A stretch of DNA of 64,000 nucleotides from SHZL01 sp963784425 (GTDB lineage: Bacteria > Pseudomonadota > Gammaproteobacteria > Xanthomonadales > SZUA-36): contig CAWARM010000010.1 in assembly GCA_963784425.1 (NCBI GenBank), forward strand, positions 62,001 through 126,000, in the 5' to 3' direction. How positions within the stretch are numbered: position 1 is the stretch's first letter; the number at the start of each line of letters is the position of its first letter. A program made the position numbers and the translations under genes. Below are positions 34,774 to 42,604 of this stretch, piece after piece. The notes beneath the pieces are model-generated. The model was not told the DNA's origin and did not search any database. It saw only the letters and a program-made list of their open reading frames with translations.

Positions 34774-35376
34774 ATGTATAAACGACTTAACAAGCCGATC
34801 AGGGATTTGCTCCCCGGTATAATCTGCGGGCTTTTCCTGTTGGGCTGTGCGCCGACGGTCAAAGTGCGATCCGATTCCAATCCCAATGTGAACCTGGCGC
34901 AGTTCAGCACGTATAATTTTTTCAGCAAACTGGGCGTTGAGCAGGAGGGATACTCCGGTTTACTTGGGCAGCATTTTCGCGATGCGGTGAGTGCACAGTT
35001 GAATTCACGCGGTTTCAGCATGACGGATTCACCCCAGCTGCAGGTCAACGTAACCGTTTCAAAGGATGACAAGATACGGGTGAATACCTACCAGGACCCC
35101 TACCTCTACGGCGGTTATTACGGCGGAGCACGCCGCGGCGGCTACTGGGGCGCCCCCATGTATTATGGCGGGGGCACTCAAACTACAGTCAGCCAATATA
35201 CCCAGGCTTACGTTTACATCGATCTCGTGGATTCCCAGCAGCACAAGATGGTCTGGCAGGGTGTGGCTACCTTTGTGCTGACAGAAAAAATGCAGTCACA
35301 GGTGCGTGATGCGGTGATCAAGACCGTCGCGGAAATTTTCACGCACTTTCCAATAGCCGTGAAGCAAGCCGGATGA
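34774..35376 (+). CDS. DUF4136 lipoprotein (first of a tandem pair)
   Basis: The 200-residue protein has a lipoprotein signal with lipobox LLGC (Cys near residue 25). A DUF4136 fold follows (VKVRSDSNPNVNLAQFSTYNFF, HFRDAVSAQLNSRGFSMTDSPQLQVNV). A Gly/Tyr-rich loop (YGGYYGGARRGGYWG) sits mid-protein before a strand AYVYIDLVDSQQHKMVWQG. It is membrane-anchored in the periplasm or outer membrane; its function is unknown. AGGAGATGA precedes the ATG. Its stop overlaps the next gene. Confidence 0.85.
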   Translation: MYKRLNKPIRDLLPGIICGLFLLGCAPTVKVRSDSNPNVNLAQFSTYNFFSKLGVEQEGYSGLLGQHFRDAVSAQLNSRGFSMTDSPQLQVNVTVSKDDKIRVNTYQDPYLYGGYYGGARRGGYWGAPMYYGGGTQTTVSQYTQAYVYIDLVDSQQHKMVWQGVATFVLTEKMQSQVRDAVIKTVAEIFTHFPIAVKQAG

Positions 35377-35930
35377 AAACCTCACTTCACTTAGCAGGGT
35401 TCCTTGCCGCATTGCTTCTCGCTGCCTGTTCTTCGGGAGTCACGGTACGTTCTGACGCGAGCCCTACGGCGGATTTTACCCACTACAAGACATATGGTTT
35501 TTTTCAACCCATGGGGATTGAAGAAGGTTACAACTCACCGATTTACGGGCAGCTGTTCCGGGCCGCAATCAGCCAGCAAATGGAAGCCCGCGGCTATGTA
35601 CTTGCCAAGGATCCGGATTTGCTGGTCAACGTGACTTCCCGATTCGATTCGAAGGTCAGGGTAACTACCTACACGGCACCCTACATGATGGGCGGGTACT
35701 ACGGCCGTTACTATGGCCCAGGGGTGGGAATGGGCACTGAATCAAGGGCGACAGTTACCCAGGATGTGTCCGCATTTATTGACCTGGTCGACAATGCAGG
35801 GGACCGCATTGCCTGGCAGGGTGTAGGGGTGGTCACGCTGAGTGACAAAAAGGCAAAAGAACTCAAAGAGACCATTGATTACACGGTAAACAAGGTGTTT
35901 GCCCTTTATCCGCACAAAGCCGGGCAATGA
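35373..35930 (+). CDS. DUF4136 lipoprotein (second of a tandem pair)
   Basis: The 185-residue paralogue has lipobox LAAC (Cys near residue 19) and the same order: VTVRSDASPTADFTHYKTYGFF, a region with DLLVNV, a Gly/Tyr-rich loop (MMGGYYGRYYGPG) and FIDLVDNAGDRIAWQG. The ATG overlaps the stop of the first gene (ATGA), so the two are a duplicated, coupled pair. Confidence 0.85.
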   Translation: MKTSLHLAGFLAALLLAACSSGVTVRSDASPTADFTHYKTYGFFQPMGIEEGYNSPIYGQLFRAAISQQMEARGYVLAKDPDLLVNVTSRFDSKVRVTTYTAPYMMGGYYGRYYGPGVGMGTESRATVTQDVSAFIDLVDNAGDRIAWQGVGVVTLSDKKAKELKETIDYTVNKVFALYPHKAGQ

Positions 35931-35961
35931 GAGAGCCTATGCATAACTTATCAGATGCTCC

Positions 35962-37521
35962 CTAGCTCGTTCCTGCGTTCCGGTCGGCTTCGGCTATTGC
36001 ATCAAAAAAGCCCGGCGCCATGGCGTAATAGTTTTGCCAGCGTGACAATGAGCGCTGGTGCAGCGGTTGCCGGGCCTGCCAGCTGCTTGCGGTCCTGACC
36101 GGGCGGGTGTCTGCACTGTCACTTTCCATCGCTGCATCCCAGCCAAGACCGAGGAAACCCAGCACGCCTTCCAGGGTTGGGCGTGTTTCGCAAACCAGGT
36201 CCTGGTACGCCACGGTGTGAATGCGGTCCCCTGCAAGCTGGCACCACCTGTGCATTACTTGCCGATAGCCACGATAGTAATCCAGCAAGTCGTCCAGGCT
36301 GTTGGAAAAACCCGCATCGGGGTGCTGCAACAACTGGAAGAAACAAGACAGGCAGCTGTCACGGCCATCCCGGGTGACATGGATGATTTTTGCTTCGGGC
36401 ATGATGCGCAAGAGAAAGCCGATAAAGCGGAAATTCAAGGGATTCTTGTCGATATACCGCTGTTGTTGCGGTCCATCCAGCCGTAAACGTGTCCACAATT
36501 CATTGCCAAGTGACTGCTTGTTCCGGGCTATCCGAGCCGTTTCATCGGGCGGCATGGCTTCCGGATCTTCCTTCGCCAGGTGGGCGAGGAAATTAAGTTC
36601 TCCCCGCGCGGTAATTCCCGGATGACGATCCAGCATTTGCTCGAGCACTGTTGTGCCAGAACGTAACATACCCATGATGAATATCGGGTGGCGGCCGCTG
36701 TTCTGCAAGGGTTTCGGGGGTGGACTGGCGACTGGCAATGATCTGGCCAGTTGCTGCTTCCACGCCAGTTTGTCCCATGGTTGCGAGGTGTTTCGCAATT
36801 GATTTCCCCTGCAGATCTCCTTCCACGCGGATTGCCACTGGCCCATGTCATCCAGGCCTTTAGCGTGAGCAAAGGCCAGGCACATATCGGCCTCGTTACC
36901 CAGGGGCTGTCGCACCGCTTGTTCAATCAGTTGCCAGTCGGACGATGTGTCGTCAGAAAACCGCTGCATGTGTGCCAACAGCAGCCAGCCCGTACCCAGG
37001 CGAGGGTTAATTCTCACGGCCTTGCGCAGCAGGCCGAGAGCAGCGTCGAACTGCCCCACGGCCTGGTAAAGCCGCGCCAGTTTCAGGTGCAGGCTGGCAT
37101 CGTCCGGCGCCTTGTCCAAAGCCATGTGCATCACGCTGATCGAGTCGTTGTACTGATCAATGTCGCGCAGGAACCCGGCCACTTTCAGCAACGTTGCCAG
37201 GTCTCCTTCATGGGCATGAGTCAGTTGCACAAGCACCCCGGAAGCATCCGCGGGGCGACCTTCAGCGCGCAGCAGGAAGGCCAGGGCAAAGGCAACATCA
37301 GTATCTGCCGGAAATTCATTTACCAGTTGCCGGAACATGCGCTCGGCAGCAACCGGCTGTGCACACAGCCGCAGGGCATTGCCCAACCAGTAACGCACGT
37401 CACGCTCCGCCGGCGCCAGGCGGTATGCTTCGGCGAGGCTAGAACGTGCTTCCTCGCCTTGCTGGCGGCCGATTTCAGCGATTCCTGTTCGCAGCAGGGA
37501 TTGCCAATCTGGCTGGTTCAC
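35962..37521 (-). CDS. TPR-sulfotransferase fusion protein (second copy)
   Basis: The likely start is GTG 37521, giving 519 residues. TPR-like repeats cover about 1-240 (RYWLGNALRLCAQPVAAERMF, LARLYQAVGQFDAALGLLRKA). The sulfotransferase domain has FIMGMLRSGTTVLEQML near residue 285, YIDKNPLNFRFIGFLL and IIHVTRDGRDSCLSCFFQ. It is related to 25980-27602 but has no adjacent oxygenase. The open frame extends upstream to 38283, but that part is antisense to pyk and is not used. Confidence 0.83.
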   Translation of the reverse strand: MNQPDWQSLLRTGIAEIGRQQGEEARSSLAEAYRLAPAERDVRYWLGNALRLCAQPVAAERMFRQLVNEFPADTDVAFALAFLLRAEGRPADASGVLVQLTHAHEGDLATLLKVAGFLRDIDQYNDSISVMHMALDKAPDDASLHLKLARLYQAVGQFDAALGLLRKAVRINPRLGTGWLLLAHMQRFSDDTSSDWQLIEQAVRQPLGNEADMCLAFAHAKGLDDMGQWQSAWKEICRGNQLRNTSQPWDKLAWKQQLARSLPVASPPPKPLQNSGRHPIFIMGMLRSGTTVLEQMLDRHPGITARGELNFLAHLAKEDPEAMPPDETARIARNKQSLGNELWTRLRLDGPQQQRYIDKNPLNFRFIGFLLRIMPEAKIIHVTRDGRDSCLSCFFQLLQHPDAGFSNSLDDLLDYYRGYRQVMHRWCQLAGDRIHTVAYQDLVCETRPTLEGVLGFLGLGWDAAMESDSADTRPVRTASSWQARQPLHQRSLSRWQNYYAMAPGFFDAIAEADRNAGTS

Positions 37522-37629
37522 TTGATCACCGGCAGGGCCCAAGCAATTGAGATGCAATAAGTATATTCTGTCACGCTCGCGGACGGGACAACCCGCGCGC
37601 AACACCATAGAGAACGTGGACTGGATCAC

Positions 37630-39087
37630 ATGCAGATCGACACCAGCAGACCTATCAAGATTCGCCGCACCAAGATCATTGCAACGCTCGGTCCGGCTAC
37701 TGACACGCGGGAAGAACTTTACGGCGTGATCAAGGCAGGCGCTGATGTATTGCGGCTGAACATGTCCCACGGTCCCGCCGCGAAACAAGTCCAACGGGCA
37801 CGAATGGTGCGCGAGGTGGCTGCAGAGCTGGAACGCGAAGTCGCGCTCCTGTTTGATTTGCAAGGGCCGAAGATCCGCATTGAGCACTTCGCCGGTGGCA
37901 GCACGATGCTGGAAACGGGTCATCAATTCATCCTCGATGCAGAGGATTTCACCACGCCCGGTGACAACCACAGGGTCGGAGTGAGCTACGCCGGCCTGCC
38001 GGATGATGTTAAGGCAGGGAACCTCCTGTTGCTGGACGACGGACTGATTTCGATGCGGGTTATCGCGGTTAAGGGCCGCAAGATCGTTTGCGAGGTGGAA
38101 AATGGCGGCAGGCTTGCCAACCGGAAGGGAATCAACCTGCAGGGCGGAGGATTGTCTATTTCCGGCATAGTCGAGCATGACTTGCCACACATCCAGTTGG
38201 CGGCCGATCTCGAGGCCGATTACCTGGCAGTCTCGTTCCCTGCGAGCGCCAGCGACATGGTGCGCGCCCGTGAGCTTCTGCATAAAGCGGGTGGGCGGGC
38301 TGCATTAATGGCCAAGATCGAGCGCATTGAGGCCATCGAAAACCTGGAAGAAATTTGTGATGCATCAGATGCCATATTGGTTGCTCGAGGCGACCTCGGT
38401 GTGGAAATCGGTGACGCTGAACTACCCGGCCTGCAAAAACGCATCATCCATAGTGCGTTGAAACACAATCGCATCGTTGTTACGGCCACGCAAATGATGC
38501 AGTCCATGATTGAAAATCCGATCCCAACCCGAGCTGAAGTGCTTGACGTCGCCAATGCCGTAATGGATGGCTCGGACGGGGTAATGCTTTCGGCCGAGAC
38601 CGCGATGGGAAAGCACCCGACAAAAGTCATTGAAGCGATGCACCGCATCTGTCTTGGGGCCGAGCGTCACTTTGACCGGGAGGGTGTGAGCGCACCTTTA
38701 ACCGTCCGCTTTCAGAAAATCGACCAGGCAATCGCCATGGCGGCGATGTACATGGCGAAGAATGTTTCCGTTCAGGCCATCGTCGCATTGACGGAATCCG
38801 GTTCGACGGCCCAGTGGCTGTCCCGGGTCCAGTCATCGGTTCCGATATTTGCTTTGTCGCCGAATGTTGCCAGCCGCCGCCGCATGGCCATGTACCGTGA
38901 TGTGTATCCGGTGGCCCATCAACCCCAGGGAGACGATCTGAACCTCATTGTTGCGGAGTTATTAAAGCTGCTCAAACAAAAAGGTCTTATCAAGGCCGGC
39001 GACCGGGTGATTGTGACCATGGGCGACAAGACCGGCAACCAGGGGGGTACCAATGCCCTGCGTTTTGTCGAACTCGGCCCGGAATGA
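37630..39087 (+). CDS. pyk: Pyruvate kinase
   Basis: The 485-residue product has RTKIIATLGPATD, RLNMSHG, the catalytic Lys region MAKIERIEAIENLEEI, GDLGVEI and the signature ATQMMQSMIENPIPTRAEV. The C-terminal domain includes GDRVIVTMGDKTGNQGGTN. It makes pyruvate and ATP from PEP and ADP. It is divergent from the TPR-sulfotransferase gene. Confidence 0.96.
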   Translation: MQIDTSRPIKIRRTKIIATLGPATDTREELYGVIKAGADVLRLNMSHGPAAKQVQRARMVREVAAELEREVALLFDLQGPKIRIEHFAGGSTMLETGHQFILDAEDFTTPGDNHRVGVSYAGLPDDVKAGNLLLLDDGLISMRVIAVKGRKIVCEVENGGRLANRKGINLQGGGLSISGIVEHDLPHIQLAADLEADYLAVSFPASASDMVRARELLHKAGGRAALMAKIERIEAIENLEEICDASDAILVARGDLGVEIGDAELPGLQKRIIHSALKHNRIVVTATQMMQSMIENPIPTRAEVLDVANAVMDGSDGVMLSAETAMGKHPTKVIEAMHRICLGAERHFDREGVSAPLTVRFQKIDQAIAMAAMYMAKNVSVQAIVALTESGSTAQWLSRVQSSVPIFALSPNVASRRRMAMYRDVYPVAHQPQGDDLNLIVAELLKLLKQKGLIKAGDRVIVTMGDKTGNQGGTNALRFVELGPE

Positions 39088-39206
39088 ATGGGCACGGAAT
39101 AAATGGGTGCATGGTCTCGGCCACAACTAAACGGTAAAATACCCGTTCCACCCAAACGGTATGCCCAAAGTGGGCTTTGCAAATTCTCTTTTAGGAGTCA
39201 GTAGTC

Positions 39207-40226
39207 ATGAATGAAATGGAGTTGGTGTCGGTCGCCGAGGCAATGGTAGCTGAAGGCAAAGGGATTCTTGCCATTGATGAGAGCGCAGGTACCATCGCCA
39301 AGCGGTTCAAGGCGATCAACATCGAATCCACTGAAGAAAACCGGCGTGCTTACCGGGAAATGCTGCTCACCACAGCCCACCTGGGCAAACACATCAGCGG
39401 TGCGATTCTCTATGACGAAACCATTCGTCAATCTACGCGGAACGGCGTTTCATTCGTGAAGGTCATGCAGGACGCAGGAATCATCCCGGGTATCAAGGTG
39501 GATATGGGCGCCCATCCCTTTGCCGGCCACCCGGGGGAGAAAATTACCGAAGGGCTGGACGGTTTGCGCCAGCGGCTGGAAGAGTACCGTGCGCTGGGCG
39601 CGCGATTTGCCAAGTGGCGCGCGGTCATCACCATCGGGGAAAACATTCCCACTACGTCCTGTGTCGATGCAAATGCACACGCCCTGGCCCGCTATGCCGC
39701 ACTGTGTCAGGAAGCGGACATTGTGCCGATCGTTGAGCCGGAAGTATTGATGGATGGCGCGCACAGCCTCGATGAATCATTTGAAGTGACCGAAGCCACG
39801 CTACGAGCATTGTTCAACCAGTTATACGAACAAAACGTTCTGCTTGAGGGCACGATTCTCAAGGCCAGCATGGTGATTTCAGGTAGTGAAGCGACCAATC
39901 GCGCCAGTGTGCAGGAGGTTGCAGAAGCTACCGTTCAATGCCTGTTGAACTCCGTGCCGGCAGCACTGGGAGGGGTGGTATTCCTGTCCGGCGGGCAAAC
40001 GGATGAAGAAGCCACAGCGCACCTGAATGCCATGAACCAGCTGGCTGACTTCCCGTGGGCTTTGACCTTTTCCTACGGCCGTGCCTTGCAGGCGCCTTCC
40101 CTGAAAGTTTGGGGTGAGAACCCGGCAGCAAACGTAGCCGCTGCGCAGAAAAAACTGGCGCATCGTGCACGCATGAATGGCCTTGCTGCCATGGGTCAAT
40201 ACGAAGAGTCTTTTGAAGCAGCCTGA
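39207..40226 (+). CDS. Class I fructose-bisphosphate aldolase
   Basis: The 339-residue product matches class I aldolases: GILAIDESAGTIAKRF, RAYREMLLTT, a Lys in FAKWRAVI, and the Schiff-base Lys in EGTILKASMVISG, with GGVVFLSGGQTDEEAT after it. It cleaves fructose-1,6-bisphosphate without metal. Class I enzymes are less common than class II in gammaproteobacteria, but are known there. TTAGGAGTC precedes the ATG. Confidence 0.95.
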   Translation: MNEMELVSVAEAMVAEGKGILAIDESAGTIAKRFKAINIESTEENRRAYREMLLTTAHLGKHISGAILYDETIRQSTRNGVSFVKVMQDAGIIPGIKVDMGAHPFAGHPGEKITEGLDGLRQRLEEYRALGARFAKWRAVITIGENIPTTSCVDANAHALARYAALCQEADIVPIVEPEVLMDGAHSLDESFEVTEATLRALFNQLYEQNVLLEGTILKASMVISGSEATNRASVQEVAEATVQCLLNSVPAALGGVVFLSGGQTDEEATAHLNAMNQLADFPWALTFSYGRALQAPSLKVWGENPAANVAAAQKKLAHRARMNGLAAMGQYEESFEAA

Positions 40227-40285
40227 TCAGGGTCTGCTGATCTGCGCGAAACTCCGGGTATGGACCGGCCATCATTTTTTCTGGG

Positions 40286-40304
40286 AGCCGGCTTCCTGCC
40301 GGCT
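40286..40304 (+). promoter_or_regulatory. Short hairpin between aldolase gene and maeB
   Basis: AGCCGGC-TTCCT-GCCGGCT forms a perfect 7-base stem that ends just before the GTG codons of maeB. Only two T follow, so termination is doubtful; it may instead affect maeB translation. Confidence 0.35.
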
Positions 40305-40318
40305 TTGTGGGTGATCCC

Positions 40319-42604
40319 GTGAACGACAATCAAAAGGAAAACGCACTTCACTACCACCGGTTTCCCAAGCCGGGAAAAATAAAAATTACGCCGACCAAAG
40401 CCCTCACCACCCAGCAGGACCTGGCGCTGGCGTATTCCCCCGGTGTTGCTGCAGCGAGCGAGTTGATCCACGCGGATCCTTTGGCGGTAAGCGAAGTCAC
40501 GGCGCGCGGTAACCTCGTGGCAGTCATTACCAATGGCACTGCTGTGCTTGGCCTGGGCAATATCGGCCCGTTGGCCGCGAAGCCTGTGATGGAAGGCAAA
40601 GCCGTACTGTTCAAGAAATTTGCCGATATCGACGTTTTTGACATTGAAATCTCCGAGCAGGATCCGGACAAGCTGGTCGATATCATTGCCTCCCTTGAGC
40701 CGACGTTCGGCGGCATCAACCTTGAGGACATCAAGGCGCCGGAATGTTTTTCGGTCGAGTCCCGGTTGAAGCAGCGCATGGGAATTCCGGTGTTTCATGA
40801 CGACCAGCATGGAACTGCCATTATCACCGCCGCAGCTGTGCTGAATGCCCTGCAAATTGTCGGCAAATCAATCAGTGAGGTCCGCCTCGTGGCATCCGGA
40901 GCGGGTGCAGCGGGCATGGCCTGTCTTGATTTGCTGGTGAAACTGGGAGTGAAGAAAGACCACATTGTAGTCATTGACCGGCTGGGTGTCATTTTCACCG
41001 GGCGGGGTGAGTACATGGATGCACGCAAAGCGGGTTATGCCATTGACACCCAAATGCGCACGCTGGAACAAGCCATTCATGGGGCAGACATTTTTCTTGG
41101 TGTTTCCGCAAAGGGGGTCCTGAGCAAGCAAATGGTGACCACCATGGCACGTCGGCCCATCATCCTTGCACTGGCCAATCCTGATCCCGAAATCATGCCC
41201 GAGGATGCACGCGAGGCATGCCCGGACGCCATCATCGCCACTGGCCGGTCTGATTATCCCAACCAGGTGAACAATGTCCTGTGTTTCCCCTACATTTTTC
41301 GCGGTGCGCTGGATGTCGGCGCAACGTTGATCAATGACGAGATGAAAATGGCCTGCGTCAAGGCCCTGGCAGAACTCACGCGAATGGAAGTGCAACAGAC
41401 AGGTCATAGCCCTGAGCCGCTGCAATTCGGGCCGGATTACATCATCCCCAAGCCATTTGATCCGCGTCTGCTGGTACAGTTAGCTCCGGCCGTGGCCCAG
41501 GCGGCAATGGACAGCGGCGTTGCCACCCGGCCTATCCGGGATATGGCCGGCTATCGGGAAAAACTCGAGCAGTTTGTGTACCGCACGGGTTTGCTGATGA
41601 AGCCTGTTTTTGACGCTGCACGAGCTGCGCCGAAACGGGTTGTGTATGCTGATGGCGAGCACGAAATCATCCTGCGCGGTGTGCAGTCCGTGATCGACAG
41701 CCATCTCGCCTGTCCCATTTTGATTGGCCGGCCAGCCGTGATTCAGAACCGTATCGAAAAACTTGGGCTGCGCATGCGTCTTGGAGCGGACTTTGAACTC
41801 GTCAACCCCGACTCAGATCCCCGTTTTTGGGATTATTGGAATGCCTACCACGCCCTGATGGAGCGGCGTGGAATTTCGCCGGATGCTGCTAAAGCCACTG
41901 TGCGCACTCGCACCAGCGTAATTGCTGCCTTGATGCTCAAGCGCGGGGAAGCTGATGCGATGATCACGGGAATGGTCGGCAGTTACCGGGTGGACCTGGA
42001 TAATGTGCTAGATGTGATTGGCCTGCTTCCCAGCGCGAAAGTCGCGGGTTCGCTCAGCGTGCTCAGCACGGATGACGGCGCGTATTTCGTCTGTGATACA
42101 CACGTAAATGCAAACCCGACAGCTGAAGAGATTGTTGAAATAACGCTCATGGCAGCCGAGAAGATCCTTATGTTCGGCATTCGCCCGCGGGTTGCGCTGT
42201 TGTCGCATTCAGCCTTTGGCAGCCACCGTGATGATAGCGCGAAGAAGATGAAACTGGCCCTCGCCCTGTTGCGCGAGCGTTCCCCGGGTCTGGAAGTAGA
42301 AGGCGAGATGACGGCTGACATGGCGCTGGATGACTCTTACCGCAAGAGTGTTTTTCCCAACAGCGCCTTGAAGGGTCCAGCCAATCTCCTGGTGATGCCA
42401 AACCTTGATTCCGCCCATATTGCCTACAACCTGGCGCGGGTCATCAGTAACGGAGTCACGGTGGGGCCGATGCTGCTGGGAGTTGGCCTTCCAGCTCACG
42501 TGTTGACTCCATCCGCGACTGCACGCCGGATTGTCAATATGACCGCCATAGTAGTGGTCGAAGCCCAGATCCACGAAAAGTGCACCAAGAGTGGAAGCAC
42601 TTGA
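40319..42604 (+). CDS. maeB: NADP-dependent malic enzyme with phosphotransacetylase-like domain
   Basis: The protein of about 761 residues has a malic-enzyme part (about 1-425; LALAYSPGVAAASELI, VFHDDQHGTAIITAAAVLNAL, ALANPDPEIMPEDA) and a phosphotransacetylase-like part (about 430-761). This is the two-domain MaeB form, in which the second domain is regulatory. It decarboxylates malate to pyruvate. GTG 40319 is favoured because MNDNQKENALHYHRFPKPGKIK is the usual start; GTG 40307 is possible. Its stop abuts the aceE ATG. Confidence 0.95.
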   Translation: MNDNQKENALHYHRFPKPGKIKITPTKALTTQQDLALAYSPGVAAASELIHADPLAVSEVTARGNLVAVITNGTAVLGLGNIGPLAAKPVMEGKAVLFKKFADIDVFDIEISEQDPDKLVDIIASLEPTFGGINLEDIKAPECFSVESRLKQRMGIPVFHDDQHGTAIITAAAVLNALQIVGKSISEVRLVASGAGAAGMACLDLLVKLGVKKDHIVVIDRLGVIFTGRGEYMDARKAGYAIDTQMRTLEQAIHGADIFLGVSAKGVLSKQMVTTMARRPIILALANPDPEIMPEDAREACPDAIIATGRSDYPNQVNNVLCFPYIFRGALDVGATLINDEMKMACVKALAELTRMEVQQTGHSPEPLQFGPDYIIPKPFDPRLLVQLAPAVAQAAMDSGVATRPIRDMAGYREKLEQFVYRTGLLMKPVFDAARAAPKRVVYADGEHEIILRGVQSVIDSHLACPILIGRPAVIQNRIEKLGLRMRLGADFELVNPDSDPRFWDYWNAYHALMERRGISPDAAKATVRTRTSVIAALMLKRGEADAMITGMVGSYRVDLDNVLDVIGLLPSAKVAGSLSVLSTDDGAYFVCDTHVNANPTAEEIVEITLMAAEKILMFGIRPRVALLSHSAFGSHRDDSAKKMKLALALLRERSPGLEVEGEMTADMALDDSYRKSVFPNSALKGPANLLVMPNLDSAHIAYNLARVISNGVTVGPMLLGVGLPAHVLTPSATARRIVNMTAIVVVEAQIHEKCTKSGST

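Noticed and set aside
37522..38283. N-terminal extension of the minus-strand TPR-sulfotransferase frame to 773 residues
   Set aside because: It is antisense to the well-supported pyk gene and lacks TPR or other domain character; the GTG at 37521 gives a normal protein.
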